The notes: generated from the sequence alone by a model not told the origin. A DNA stretch of 64,000 bases from Megalobrama amblycephala (GCF_018812025.1 NC_063058.1:15588797-15652796), one strand, 5' to 3'; positions 35,729 through 48,587 are shown, numbered from the stretch's first letter. A program made the numbers and translations.

Positions 35729-36654
35729 GAACAAGTAACAAATCTGCCACTTTTGTTCTGACCAACTGAGAAGAAAAAAAAAAGCATTACAATAAATCGC
35801 GCTACCAATGGTGATTAAGTCTAACGATCACTTAGCTCATATCAAATTAAATCATGCAAAATTATTATTCTAATAATTTGTACTCAAGTTGTTAAATGTT
35901 AACAAAAATGGCATTTTGTGACTACGTGTATTTAGTGTGTATTAGCGTTACCTGTAGATTTCAATTTCCAATTTCTGTACAGTCTAAAATCTCTAATGTT
36001 AAGTTGTCATAACATACAATCTGCCATCAAAATGATAAGTTTAATTATTGCAGCTGTTGTGAGAAAAGGCTATAAATGATCCACTGCCGGCAGCATCCTC
36101 ATATGATATAGCCTACTAGCTGGGACTCCTTTATGTAAACAGACGTGACGTAATGACGCAAAGACAAATGGCGACACGCTCGAATTTCACGTGCAAACCT
36201 ACCAGTACCACTCGAATTAGAAAACGTTATTACAAGCTTCCCGTTGTGAATCGAGCTAAGGTAAGGAGATAGTTTTGAACACTGGCTGGTTATGTACTTG
36301 CTCAAAAATTGATTTTGGATAATTTTTAACCAAAAAAAAAAAAAAAAGTTACGGACTGCAGCTTTAAGTCATTTTTCAATGATAATCTTCCCCTTCACTA
36401 AGATGTTAAACACTGCAACCAGTGAACATGAGAAATAAATCCATACAATTTAAGAACCGATTCATTGAACAGATCCGAGTCAAAAAATTATTCAGTCACA
36501 ACTCGTATACTTTAATAAACTTGTCAAAAAAAAAGTGAAAAAAACTTGAAATATAACACACTAGCCATATAGATCACTTTTATGATTATTTTATGGTGCT
36601 TTTGCATACTTTTATGCCATTGCATTTGCATGGGTGCTTGACCAGCATTATCTT

Positions 36655-36755
36655 TTCTCCTTTTCTGAAAGAACAAAAGAAAGTGATAAAGGTTTATAAC
36701 AACATGAGGGTGAATAAACAATGGCAATTTTATTTTTGGTGAACCATACCTTTAA
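36655..36755 (-). mobile_element. Terminal fragment of the ATAGTTCACCC family
   Basis: On the complement it reads TTAAAGGTATGGTTCACC, then AAATAAAATTGCC, TTTATTCACCCTCATGTTGT. Only one end is present. Confidence 0.6.
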
Positions 36756-37489
36756 TGTTACAAGACAAACTCAAATATTGAAAATATAAGAAATATAAAA
36801 ACAGGGGAAACTATCTTGACAGTGTATTGGTGGAAATTTAAAGCTTAATGGTAATGTTGGAAGATTACTTATTTATTAGCAGCAGACACGGATTCTTCAG
36901 CTTACTGTAACCAGACAGACTCGGTTCAAGGCCGCAGAGAGCTTCATTTGACAAACCTCTGACAGGATGATTCCACAACGGGGATGTGACCCACAGAAGA
37001 TTCCGAACAGGCTGTTAAAATGCAAAACTAAGCCGTGCCTTCCGCTTCCGTGCTGTACCCAAAGGAAGAGGTGCAGAGGTCTGCTTTATCAATCTAACCT
37101 GACTGAAGCATCGATTCAATGATCTATTCATTGGTTTCCATACTTCTTAACATACAAGTATTTTCTGACCTAAAAACACTAAAATGGATTCACACATCCA
37201 GGATGTGCCACAGGGTCCTGCACAACCAAGTTCTTGAAGCGACTGAAGTTAAGGCATCTGAATTCTAAGGGATCATGTGTCATATGAACTTTGGTGACAT
37301 CAGGGTAATATTGATGCTGTAATATTATAAGCAAAGTCCACCAATGTCAATATTTGTCTTCTGCTTATAATGGAGGCACATTTCCATACATGATCTGCAT
37401 TATGTGATGTACAAGTGTACTATTTTACATATAACCACATTTTAATAGATTATAGAATCCTGTTGTCATAAACCTGCATAAAATGACCA
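36756..37489. other. No recognised feature
   Basis: Unique-looking sequence without an exon, RNA gene or repeat boundary I can identify. Confidence 0.45.
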
Positions 37490-37577
37490 GGGCTGCATTC
37501 CGCTAAAGCGTCTAAGCTTAGTGCCAATGGTTTCTATAATCTATTTAGGATTACGATGGTTTTGGTAAATGCAGCCC
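37490..37577. mobile_element. Very short inverted-repeat element, 88 bp
   Basis: It begins GGGCTGCATTCCGC and ends TAAATGCAGCCC, so the terminal 8 or so bases are inverted. It may be a fragment. Confidence 0.4.
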
Positions 37578-37812
37578 AGATCAGAAAAGGTCAACATTCG
37601 AGGCGATGTCAAAACCAATATTACAGTAAGTATGGAAAGAAAAAGTGACATTTGCACAATGGTATTTGGTAATAAACTTTAGGGAAGCGCCATTATTCAG
37701 AACAATTATTTCATAAAAATGTTTAACTGTTTTCACAATAGAGTACATTTCCTTTTAAAGTGCAAATACAGCCCAGAGAATCCTAAATTCGAATATGTGA
37801 ATATGTAGCAAG

Positions 37813-38159
37813 TAGGGCTGTCAAACGATTAATCGCGATTAATCGCATACAAAATAAAAGTTTGAGTTTGCATAATATATGTGTGAGTAATGTGTGTAAA
37901 TAATCTGTATATATAAATACACACAAATTAATGTATAAATTTAAGAGAATATGTTATTTATGTACAAAAAAATAATAATATAAATTATATAAAAATATAA
38001 ATAAATACATATACTTGTAAATATGTCTCAAATATATACATGGATGTATTTGTATTTATATATGCATAATAATTAGACACAGTACACTCACATATATTAG
38101 GCAAACTCAAACTTTTATTTTGTATGCGATTAATCGTGATTAATCATTTGACAGCCCTA
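37813..38159. mobile_element. hAT-type MITE, 347 bp, with perfect 8-bp target duplication
   Basis: The ends TAGGGCTGTCAAACGATTAA and TTGACAGCCCTA are inverted, and the pairing continues through the ATTAATCGCGATTAATCGCA block and AAAATAAAAGTTTGAG. The 8-bp flank GTAGCAAG occurs at 37805-37812 and again at 38160-38167. This is a textbook hAT-type insertion. A diverged end fragment lies at 44735-44776. Confidence 0.9.
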
Positions 38160-38390
38160 GTAGCAAGGCCGTAACCATCTCTTGAACAATGGGGGGGGAC
38201 CAAACTATTTGCTAATAATATACTTTTAAAAAATATATTCACCCTTATGTGTGTCTAATATATCAAAAATGCAAAACGTTTATTGTCTCATCACATTCAG
38301 TTATGATTTACATTAATAATATCATATTTATCAAATAATAGCACGTTTTCAATTCAAAACAACAAAATTTCATAAAAATGTTAAAGGGAT

Positions 38391-39119
38391 AGTTCACCCA
38401 AAAATGAAAATGTGATGTTTATCTGCTTACCCCCAGCGCATCCAAGATGTAGGTGACTTTGTTTCTTCAGTAGAACACAAATGATGATTTTTAACTCCAA
38501 CCGTTGCTGCCTGTCAGCCGTATAATGTGTGGGTTGATGGGAACTTCTACTATAAGAGTAAGTAAAACTTGCATAGACAAATTAAAATTAAACCCTGCGG
38601 CTCGTGAAGACACATTGATGTCCTAAGACACAAAACAATCGGTTTGTGCGAGAAACCGAACAGTATTTATATCATTTTTTAACTCTAATACACCACTATG
38701 TCCAACCGCGTTCAGCATTCGCTTAGTGATCTTAGTGTTCAAAGAGAACTAGACATCACTGCCGCTGTCAGAGCGCGATCAGACCTTACTAACGAGTGCT
38801 GAACGCGGTTGGACATAGTGGTGTATTAGAGTTAAATACTGTTCGGTTTCTCGCACAAACCGATTGTTTTGTGTCTTAGGACATCAATGTGCAATCACGA
38901 TCCGCAGGGTTTAATTTGGACTTGTCTATGCACGTTTTATTTACTCTTATAGTAGAAGTTCCCATCCACTAGCATTATTTGACTGACAGACGGCAACGGT
39001 TGGAGTTAAAAATCATCATTTGTGTTCTACTGAAGAAACAAAGTCACCTACATCTTGGATGCCCTGAGGGTAAGCAGATAAACACCAAATTTTCATTTTT
39101 GGGTGAACTATCCCTTTAA
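38391..39119. mobile_element. Palindromic TTAA element (ATAGTTCACCC family), 729 bp
   Basis: TTAA at 38391-38394 and 39116-39119. The ends are TTAAAGGGATAGTTCACCC and its complement. The inverted pairing does not stop at the ends: nearly the whole element is two arms of about 330-340 bp, for example CATCCAAGATGTAGGTGACT against AGTCACCTACATCTTGGATG and CCACTATGTCCAACCGCGTT against AACGCGGTTGGACATAGTGG. The loop is about 60 bp (around 38729-38791). There is no coding frame. Confidence 0.9.
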
Positions 39120-40730
39120 GTAGTTTGCATCACTGGATATTACTGTCGGTTGCTGAATATTTCAACTTATCTCACTGCTAAAACAAAAGCATCACATTGG
39201 AATTTTCACGGAGGGGGCATTTGGCCATTGCTAATTATTGGGGAGGACTTGACCCCTCAATGTCTATGGTGGTTACAGCCCTGATATGTAGAGAGTTTCA
39301 TAAATGTATAGCAAAGCAGACTGATCAAAGAACATGCATATTTAGGCTTCCCAGAAGAAAGTGGCCTGCTGCACTGTGAGTCAAGGGGACCATAAAACAA
39401 GCCTCATTAAAGGCAATTTTCAACACATATTCGGTAAGATAAAGAAGATAAAATCTTCTCAGATCGAAACCCACACCCAAAGACTAAATATAGTCATCTT
39501 ACGGTAAGAATTCTCCAAACGCTTGGTGCTGAGTACATTCCACTGAGCTGAGGACAATGTTGAAAATCTTGGAGAGATTAAGCCAGTGGATGAAAAAAAT
39601 GATAAAAATGTTCAATCTTTTCTTCATTAAAATACTTCAGACTCAAACATGGACATTTTGACTGATGACAGTGAACAAAGAAAAACAGCAACAAATTGGC
39701 CACTCACTCAACACTTGTTTCAAAGACAAAAAAGCAATTTAAAAAAAAAAAGACTGATATAAAGACTGACATTTGTTTACAATCTCATTCCTTATCCGGA
39801 ATCTGAACCTTGATGCTGGATGCTAAATGAATAAGCAGCTAAAATGCCTTCTGTGTTATATTAAACAAGTTCAACATTCTACAGCGAACACTGAAAATTA
39901 CTTGATGATGAAAAAAAAAAAAACCTAAGGCGTGGATTTGCGTATCACCGTCATGATAACCATCAACGTTCCCAGTAGACGTTGCCTTCCCAATTCGTGA
40001 TAATCTGTCCAGTCACCGTAACCAACTGTATAAATGAGCCAGAAAGTAGCAGAAACGGCAGCAACAGGCTGCAAAGTGCTAGAGTCGTCACAGGAAACCG
40101 TCCAGACGCACAAAACCATTAAAACCGCAGATGTGAGCTCTTATAAAGAGCTGTATGTTTGAGTGAGGAACACTATAGGCCCCGCCTGCATAAGAGGTTA
40201 CCGACGGTCACATCCCCACATCCCACATGTCCCAGTTTCACTGTAGACACATTAGGTCTATTGTTGCAATGCATATAGCTGGCTGGCATCTAATATAGGG
40301 AATTGAGCATTGCTGAGAGGTTTCAGTTTTAGAGCTGATATGGTTGAAATTACTCCAGAACTTATTAAAAAGAAACAGTATTTGCAACCAGTTTTAATTC
40401 CACATTGTGACGCATTTCTGGGCCAGTCAAAGTAATTCCCCATTTTAAAATTTTTGCAATACAAAATCTAAAAGAAAAAAGAATGACAGACCATTTAGGC
40501 CAAAGTAGAGCTGGAAAAGTAGAGCCACAATCTTATTTTACTTTATTTCATTATTTTATCTTTGTTATTAAAAATAATAGGACATATACAACATAAGATA
40601 CAAATGATATAAACAGTGCTTAAATTTTAGCTATAGTATGTGTATTTAAGTAGCATGCAAGTAAGAAATTGAATAAACAAATGTAAAAATAAAACACTAC
40701 ATAGACTTCTATTAGATATTTTAAAGGTGC
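39120..40730. other. No recognised feature
   Basis: Unique-looking sequence. The frames at 39197-39379 and 39925-40119 are too short and unlike any family I know. Confidence 0.45.
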
Positions 40731-41681
40731 CGTAGAACATGTTTTCAAAAGATGTAATATAAGTCTAAGGTGTCCCCTGAATGTGTCTGTGAAGTTTCAG
40801 CTCAAAATACCCCATAGATTTTTTTTAATTCATTTTTTTATAACTGCCTATTTTGGGGCATCATTAAATATGCGCCGATTCAGGCTGCGGCCCCTTTAAA
40901 TTCTCGTGCTCCACACCCCAAGAGCTCGCGCTTGGCTTAAACAGCATAAACAAAGTTCACACAGCTAATATAACCCTCAAAATGGATCTTTACAAAGTGT
41001 TCGTCATGCATACATCGATTCCTTTGAGTGTAGTATTTATTTGGATGTTTACATTTGATTCTGAATGAGTTTGAGGCTATGCTCCGTGGCTAAAGCTAAC
41101 ATTACACACTGTTGGAGAGATTTATAAAGAATGAAGTTGTGTTTATGCATTATACAGACTGCAAGTGTTTAAAAAATGAAAATAACGACAGTCTTGTCTC
41201 CGTGAATACAGTAATAAACGATGGTAACTTTAACCACATTTAACAGTACATTAGCAACATGCTAACGAAACATTTAGAAAGACAATTTACAAATATCACT
41301 AAAAATATAATGTTATCATGGATCATGTCAGTTATTATTGCTCCATCTGCCATTTTTCACTGTTGTCCTTGCTTGCTTACCTAGTCTGTTGATTCAGCTG
41401 TGCACAGATCCAGACATTCTGCCCTTGTCTAATGCCTTGAACATGAGCTGGCATATGCAAATATTGGGGGCGTACATATTAATGATCCCGACTGTTACGT
41501 AACAGTCGGTGTTATGTTGAGATTCGCCTGTTCTTCGGAGGTCTTTTAAACAAATGAGATTTATATAAGGAGGAGGAAACAATGATGTTTGAGACTCACT
41601 GTATGTCATTTCTATGTACTGAACTCTTGTTATTCAACTATGCCAAGTTAAATTCAATTTTTTATTCTAGGGCACCTTTAA
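40731..41681 (+). mobile_element. TTAA element A3 (AGGTGCC family), full length
   Basis: TTAA at 40731-40734 and 41678-41681; 951 bp. The ends are AGGTGCCGTAGAAC and TCTAGGGCACCT. Same orientation and overall order as A1, including ATG GAT CTT TAC near 40982 and a palindrome CGACTGTTACGTAACAGTCG near 41489-41508. Confidence 0.86.
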
Positions 41682-42208
41682 TCATTCACAATCTAAAATT
41701 GGGATATCGCACACCCCTAGTTTGCAGTAATTGTTAGTGAATTAATTGGCATTAAATTACTACTATAAGTCAACTTTTGGCAAGGTTTTTGAAGGACTGC
41801 ATTACCTACAACAGCAGCCCACAATTTGTATTCTCAACTGCTCGATTGTTTATATCGTCGCTAGGGGTAGATGATATGACCAAAATCTTAATCATAATAC
41901 AAGTAATTTTATTTCACAATAACTATATCACAATATAGTTATTTTTGCTTTAAATAAGTTTATATCATCAAAATTTTGAATAACATTGAAATTTCATAAT
42001 TCTTGTCACAAAACACCTATAATATTTTATAAAAAAAAACTCAAGCTTACTGAAGACAAAACAGTCAGTAATAAAATAAAAAACAAAGAAACTAATTACA
42101 ATATACTGTTACACATGCGTTTCTCTCTTAACGTTTACTTATGACAAACGATTGTTTAAGAGGATACTTGCAAAGAAGGGCATTTTGACACACAAGTATG
42201 TGTATTTA

Positions 42209-42785
42209 TAGCCTGGTAATACCAGACTCTGCTACTTCACTTTGCTTCGTAGACAGAGTCTGGAATGGCATAATAGAGAAGTGTTTTCTCTCTCGCTAGG
42301 GGGCGCTTGTCTGAAGTTTAAAATCATTGGTTACCCGTAAGCCAATCAGATACGTTTAGTTATGACGTATGTTATGCTCCTGTACAGCCGCATCGAAGCA
42401 CAGACATCATGCATCGAACTCAAATCTATGATTGAACTTCCACTGTAAACCTGTTGTAAACACATGATGATGCGAGCGAAATACCGGAGTGAACATGGCT
42501 GTAAACGACTTTTGCAGATTATGCGAAGTTAATGCATCCCGAAGTTTGAATCCCGTGTCTCCTTTACCATTTCCGCGGTCGTTTCGGGTTTCGATTGCTC
42601 TAACCTACAATGTAAAACTCGGCGCTTAGCATCTACGTCACGGCTCTCAGCCCGCCCTCTGTTCGTTGATTGGCCCGGCTGTTTCCAGACCGGTGGCAAA
42701 CAGAAAGCTCTGATGCTGTATCAGACTGAGTACAGAAGCGAAATGAAATTGAGCGGAAGTAGGAAGTCTGACGTAGTCAGGCTAG
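42209..42785. mobile_element. hAT-like element, 577 bp, with perfect 8-bp target duplication
   Basis: It starts TAGCCTGGTAATACCAGACT and ends AAGTCTGACGTAGTCAGGCTAG, so the first 7 bases and an internal AGACT block are inverted. TGTATTTA flanks both sides (42201-42208 and 42786-42793). It contains a CTAGGGGGCGC phrase and no frame of interest. It seems inserted in another diverged repeat (from about 41862 to 43060, ATGATATGACCAAAATC at the left, ATTATCACCCAGCTA at the right). Confidence 0.75.
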
Positions 42786-43060
42786 TGTATTTAACCTTTG
42801 AAGCCTAATTAGGTGGCAAAAAGAACTCGGTTCAGTAGCGGCTTCATATAGCGAAATTACTTCTCTTTCGCTGCTTATAGCATTTCAACAGTTTAAAATC
42901 ACTCGTTTTAAAACCGCAGAACTTAAAAAAAGCATGCAAACGATAAGTTTTCATAACCACATCGCACAGCAACGTCACGTGATAGAGACGATAGTCCGAA
43001 AACTCGGACTACCAAAACATCGCAAAATGTAACTATATTATCACCCAGCTATAAAGCTGG

Positions 43061-44734
43061 ATAAGTATGTCAAACATTATCTGCATACATACAGTATACT
43101 CATGTAAAGCAATATTATACCATAGAGGTAACTGCTTCATTTTTTGTAATGTCGTAAAATGTAAAAAATATTATCACCCAGATCTAATCTGCTAAATGCG
43201 ACTCTAAAGCATGATGATATTATAAACATTAACATCATGATATTCTGTAAAGCTGCTTTGAAACAATGTTTATTGTGAAAAGTGCTGTACAAATAAATCT
43301 GACTTGACAATTTATTATGACGCCTAAATAGTCATTTAGTCAATAGACTATTAACTTTATTTTCCATCCAAGGTGACGTCAGCCAAATTGCCATTTCAGA
43401 GTTAGAACCTTTTTTTTTTTTTTTTGATTCAGACAAATACTTTTTCTCTGGAATAATGTGCACTAAGGTATTATGAACTAAAGTAAATAAGGTAAAATTG
43501 AGTTCAAGTTGACTTTAACTATGGTATTAGTGTGTGTATGTGTGTGTCTGATGCTAGCAAGTAACTCAATTCCACAAAACTCAGTGTGCAATGACGACCT
43601 CAGGGTAGATAAAAGATAAAGGAGATGACGTCACACAGAAAGGGGAGAGCCAGGTCACTTGGCAGGTGTACGACAACAAAGAGAAGGGCCTCGCTAATAG
43701 TCTTTGAAAGCACGTACACACATACAGCCTTAGAGGAAACACTGTGCTTTCTGCACATGTCAGGTATCCTCAGATTTACACTAATGAGGCACTTTCAATC
43801 TTTAGTTACAGCTGACAGACAAACTAGTTATTCTTTGCTGAGAAATTACATAATGCCTTTACTGTAGTACAACAACAAGTCTCTTGTTTAGATTTTCTTG
43901 AGCACAGAGAACTGCGGCAAAAACTTAACTGGAAAGGTTGCATCACAAGTGTCTTTCTAAAGCTACTTTTAAAAGACATTACTGTTTTGTTTTGTAGAAC
44001 ACGCACACAAAAAAAGCATTGCATAGCAAAATTTGGGGGCCAACAGGAGGCAAAACCCTACGAAACATTTATGTGGTTTTCCACAGCACTGCAAGAGAAA
44101 CGGCACAAGGGAGAAAACACTTTCCAAAACGCGAGTGTTTCTCTCCATAAACAAACTACTAGAACTACTTGTGCTGACTGCTAAGACCAATCAATCAAAA
44201 ACTTCATCAGCTGACGACGTTCTTTATTGTTCAAAGCAAAAACAGAATGCTGTACATGCGATGCAACAGTAAAAAGCAGCTCTTCCTCTAGCAAACAAAA
44301 TATCTGGCATTTCTGGGCAAGCAACGGATGTTCATTGGAACGGTCTTGTTGTTTGAAAGCTACTCCAAACTAGTTGAGTCTGAGAGGCTGGACTTTCCTC
44401 AAGTATGTGCTGAATCAGAGAACACGGTTTCTGTCTGCCTGGCCACTTTTATTAAAAAGCAGGAGGTCCAGGAGACTTGTGCGATATCCGTCACTGAAGG
44501 AAGCACTAAAAAAAAAACTGAGAATCAAGCAAAAGATTAGCAGGTCGATTACACTGGAAAAGACTGGATTTATATTTTTCATATATTGATTCCACATCAG
44601 CACAATCCTTCGCACCGTCTGGAAAACATTGAAACCTACAACCCACATTGGGAGAATTAACCTTCCTGGGATCTGTGCGTAACCATGGATCTCTGAGATT
44701 ACTAAAAGGTTTACATTTAAATTTACAATTTTTT
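43061..44734. other. No recognised gene
   Basis: Several short frames overlap at 43600-44590 on both strands, none with family resemblance or splice-flanked structure. A T-run lies near 43410. Confidence 0.4.
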
Positions 44735-44776
44735 TTTTGATGCAATTAATCATGATTAATCGAATTGACAGCACTA
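44735..44776. mobile_element. End fragment of the hAT-type MITE family of 37813
   Basis: ATTAATCATGATTAATCGAA followed by TTGACAGCACTA matches the right end of the 347-bp element with a few substitutions. Confidence 0.65.
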
Positions 44777-44800
44777 GATGATAAGAAGAAATGTTTCTTG

Positions 44801-45402
44801 AAGGGATAGTTCACGCAAAAATGAAAATTCTGTCATCATTTACTCACCCTCAAGTTGTTCCAAACCTGTATAAATTTTTTGTTCTGCTGAACACAAAGGA
44901 AGATATTTTGAAAAAAGTTTGTAACCAGGCCACTTTGTGGCACCATTGACTTCCATAGTAGGAAAAAAAAAATACTATGGAAGTCAATGGTGCCCCAGAA
45001 ATGTTAAGTTTCTCACATTTTTTTAAATATTATGGAAGCTTGTTTCTGCCACTGAATAAAAAAAATAAAAAATTAATTTAAAAAAAAAGTAATTGTGAGT
45101 TTTTAATCTCACAATTCTGACTTTTTGTCTCGCAACTACGAGTTTACATCTTGCAATTCTGACTTCTTTTCTCAGAAATGTTAGTTTATATCTCTTAATT
45201 CTGACTTCATAGCACGCAATTACAAGTTATAAAGTCAGAATTCTGAGGAAAAATAAATATAAACTCGCAATTCTAATTTTATCTATATATTTTTTCCCTT
45301 CAGAATTGGACTCACAATTGCAAGTTTACGCTTCTGAGAAAAAAAAAAAGTTTGAATTGCAAGTTTATCTCTTTGTGTTCAACAGAACAAGGTTTGGAGC
45401 AC
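44801..45402. mobile_element. ATAGTTCACCC family element interrupted by a second element
   Basis: It starts AAGGGATAGTTCACGC and has the family words TTCTGTCATCATTTACTCAC and TTGTTCCAAACCTG. A central hairpin pairs CACCATTGACTTCCATAGTA with TACTATGGAAGTCAATGGTG across an A-run. A TATGGAAGCTTG element starts at 45031; the outer family resumes with TTTGTGTTCAACAGAACA near 45372 and ends early. The right terminus is lost. Confidence 0.7.
45031..45366. mobile_element. Second copy of the TATGGAAGCTTGTTT miniature element
   Basis: The left end and the interior words (ACAATTCTGACTT, GAATTGCAAGTTTA) match the copy at 20688-20997. The right terminal AAACAAGCTTCCATA is missing. Confidence 0.6.
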
Positions 45403-45434
45403 CAATTTTTAAGCACCATCTGTTTTATTGACCT

Positions 45435-45600
45435 TTTTAGGGTTGTGATGGATTTTTTTGATTGATTGAAATCAATTCACTGTAATAATATTTCACAATG
45501 TTACTGCATTTACTGTACTGAACAAATAAAGAGACAAATAAATAAGAGACTTCTTTCAAAATCTTACCAACCCCAAATTTTTGAACGGTAATGTACATAG
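45435..45600. mobile_element. Right-end fragment of the CCTTGCTGAATAAAAG repeat family
   Basis: It contains GTAATAATATTTCACAATGT, AAGAGACTTCTTTCAAAATC and ends CCAAATTTTTGAACGGTAAT, matching the end of the outer repeat described at 5027-6030. Confidence 0.6.
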
Positions 45601-46448
45601 CATAAGCAGCTGCAACAACATACAATCTAAGTGCGGATATTGTATGTCATTTCATAGGCCACTGCTGACTGGAGGGCGAAGTACAGTGAGAGTTAGAGGC
45701 TATTAAAATATTCAGTTTTGTGAATAGTGAATAGAAATTAACTTAAAAACAAACCTTATATCCCAACATGCACATTCCTAAAAAAAAAAAAAAGAGCCAA
45801 ATTGGAACCATCATGCGAAACTAACCTCATTGTGACTTTTTTTGGTCAATGATGACCACCAACATAGATTAGATTATGAATGATACTGCAGCGCAATCTT
45901 TCCTAAATGATCAATCCCCCAAGAATTCTAATCAGTCAACTCGGCACTGAACTCAAAAGGAAACATCTACCAAAGAAGCTAAAACTGCATGCTCTGTAAT
46001 AGGATACAGATGAACCCTCTTGGATTTCTTCTGCCAGTGGATTTGTCTCCATAATCATTTGCGAACACTTTCACTGTTTGACAACTATGCTCTGAAAAAG
46101 GCACAAGCCTGAAATTTGGATGAAAAAAAACTGACTTAATTTTTTATGCCATTCAGTTATATGTTCATTAAGGTGGCAAATACCTTGAGAGTACTGAGGA
46201 AATTAAAAAAAATCTGCAAGGTTATTAGATTTTAGATCTGGCCAACAGAAGCAAGATTTCCACAAGCAATTCCAAAAGGAGCAACATAAAGGTTTCTGTA
46301 TGTTGCATTTAAATCAGTTGTTCTCAACTGGTAATGGACAGCAGAGGAAAGCAAATAAGGCAAATAATAAAATGGAACCAACATGTACAGTTAGGATAGC
46401 AAAATAAACTGTCTTGCATTTCACAATAATATAAAAAAAAATGTCAAA
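45601..46448. other. No recognised feature
   Basis: Unique-looking AT-rich sequence with no supported gene. Confidence 0.4.
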
Positions 46449-47222
46449 GGCCTGTTGCATGAAGCTAGTTGAACAAACTCTAAGTTTCAGAGTAGGTTTG
46501 GAGTTGACAAATCCAGATAAATCTAACCTGGTTTAGATCAGGATCAACTGTTGCACAACGCTCGGTATAAACTTTCTCTCTGTCAACTCAGGTTTAATCC
46601 AGAGTTTGCAAAGCACATGCACCTGAAAATGTGACACATGCGCAAACAGCCAATCACACGGAACAAGGAGAACGTCAGTTTGATTCACTTCTCACGAGAG
46701 CCGCCCAATTCATGTCTCTTAAGAAGATTAAGAGATTGCTATGAAAAATATGAAATTAAACGCATTTACACAGCAGGAATAAACACTAATGCAGTGAAAG
46801 TTTGAGAAGGCAGCTGAAAGAAAATATCTGACTATATCAATGCATGTGAATCAAACAAATAGACCAAATAATTAATATACTTTCACAAAGAATACATGTA
46901 AGCTTAATCTGTTCAAAAGCTTTATATATTATGCATGGATTATATTTATTTTAAATTAAAAGCAATGTTTAATATTGTCAATTAATGTAATATGCCTAAT
47001 TATATGAATGTCATTAATTATTCATAATTTTAATGTATTTAATATAAATATAATGAATAATTAACAGCAAATGTTGAGCAATTTTGTCTCTAAAATGTTT
47101 TCACTATAAACTGATTTAATTTGGAGCGCGAGATACCTTCATAAGGCCGAAAAACTAATCTTACTCAAACTAATCTTGAACTTATCTGGGTAGCAACTCA
47201 AACCGGCTTTGTGCAACAGGCC
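46449..47222. mobile_element. Inverted-repeat element, 774 bp
   Basis: The ends GGCCTGTTGCATGAAGC and TTTGTGCAACAGGCC are inverted. Sub-terminal words such as CAGATAAATC and GATTAGTT also pair loosely. No target duplication is clear and there is no coding frame. Confidence 0.6.
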
Positions 47223-48587
47223 ACCGAAGTAAAACCAGTTGAAAACCACTGCTTTAAATGAATAATAGAGAAAGGCCAGGAATAACAGACGGCCCAATAC
47301 AAAACACAGCCTGGGAATTCCAAAGCTTCTAGACATAAGAACAACAATCTGAGGACTGTGGAGTCTGAGGAACACATACACACACAAATAATAGTTCTAA
47401 TAAAATGCAACGGACAATCTTATGTTTACTAACAGTGTTGTCTTTGATTCATTTTCAAAGACTACAGTTTCCTTCAACTTCAAATACATTACCAACTAAT
47501 GACAGTCAAGTCCCATCATCTGATGAGAAATTTACATACAGATTACTGTGCATGCAAATATTTTCACAATTATATGGCTCCTTTGAAGAAGAAAGACTCA
47601 GGTTAAATGTGAATACGATCTATATTGGACTGCAGAATGATTAGAATAACAGTTCTGGTCTATAGAACTGGTTTCTTGATATAAATATTCTATATTGCTC
47701 AGCTGAGTTCAGATCAACATCAAAGGCATGATCGTCCAAAAGACACCGGTCACCCAATAGTTCAAATGGTTTTAACTTGTGTGTTTAGTCTAATTATAAA
47801 ATCATCTTTCTTTCAAGATCAGAACTGAGACAAAATAAAGTAACTGCCCAAAGAGAAAAGCAGACAAAACAAAAACAACATAAACGTTTACATAAATTGT
47901 TGCAATAAAATATTAAATTAAATAATTGCTATCTTAATACATTAAAAAATAACTGCAGTATAAAAAAATTAAAATTAAAAATAAAATAAAAGTCCCTGCT
48001 GGAAAGCTGATAGGTGTGTTTTGGAATATGATAGTTTTAGTTGGGCCAAAACCACCATTTACCAGCTGGTCATACCATCTTAAGTTAGTCAAGATCATTT
48101 TGGTCTTTGGTTTGACCGCATTTACATGCAAAACAATATTATGATTGATTAATATAAAATATTACATATAGTATGGCTATTCTGAAGAAATATTGTAATA
48201 ATGTAACTATTTACATAGGCCATAACAAGATAAAGCCAATATTCTGTTTTCTTGAAATACAAATAAAACAGAACTATTCAAAAATACTGCAAAAAAAATG
48301 CTTTTTCGAAATAAAATCGTCTTCTTATTCAAAAAAAGTACATTTATTTAAATATGACAAGCGTGGTACGGTCAAAGACAAGCTCGGATCAACTAGAAAC
48401 CAGCTCCCATGTTCCACACAGTTATAAGATGGAGCAGTAGGGGTTAACATCTTGGAGCAGATAATAAGTTATAATAAGTCCAACAAAACATCGAAAAAAA
48501 TCAAAGCAGACATCCTCAACAACCAGGTATATCACATTATACAATGACTTCACAGCAGTGCTAGTAGGAAATTCAAGGCTCTCTTAC
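47223..48587. other. No recognised gene
   Basis: A plus-strand frame at 47405-47644 starts with a hydrophobic stretch but has no relatives I know and no splice or promoter context; it is treated as chance. The rest is AT-rich. Confidence 0.4.

Larger units (their letters stand above)
34381..36367. mobile_element. TTAA element (AGCTGCAGT family) with later insertions
   Basis: TTAA at 34381-34384 and 36364-36367. The left end AGCTGCAGTATGCAAGTTTT and right end AAGTTACGGACTGCAGCT are inverted with a few mismatches. At 1987 bp it is too long for a simple element. It contains a tRNA-like SINE head (35020-35115) and a block ending TTTCTGAAACGGGCCCC (about 35480-35728), which looks like the end of a separate inverted-repeat element. 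That both termini belong to one insertion is likely but not certain. Confidence 0.55.
20196..48587 (-). other. akap13: Region upstream of the akap13 ATG exon; probable 5' UTR intron
   Basis: Since the ATG exon has an acceptor, this region is at least partly intron. If the donor at 48587 is used, the intron would span about 28.4 kb. It is packed with DNA elements listed below. Other donor-like sequences on the minus strand exist (AAGGTAAGTG near 25108, AGAGTAAGTG near 30331), so alternative first exons cannot be excluded. Confidence 0.4.

Noticed and set aside
43600..44590. Overlapping short frames on both strands, considered as exons of a second gene
   Set aside because: No known motif, no phase-consistent splice sites, and none longer than about 120 codons.
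47405..47644. 79-aa frame with a hydrophobic start, possible secreted peptide
   Set aside because: No relatives recognised, no splice or promoter context, AT-rich surroundings; likely chance.
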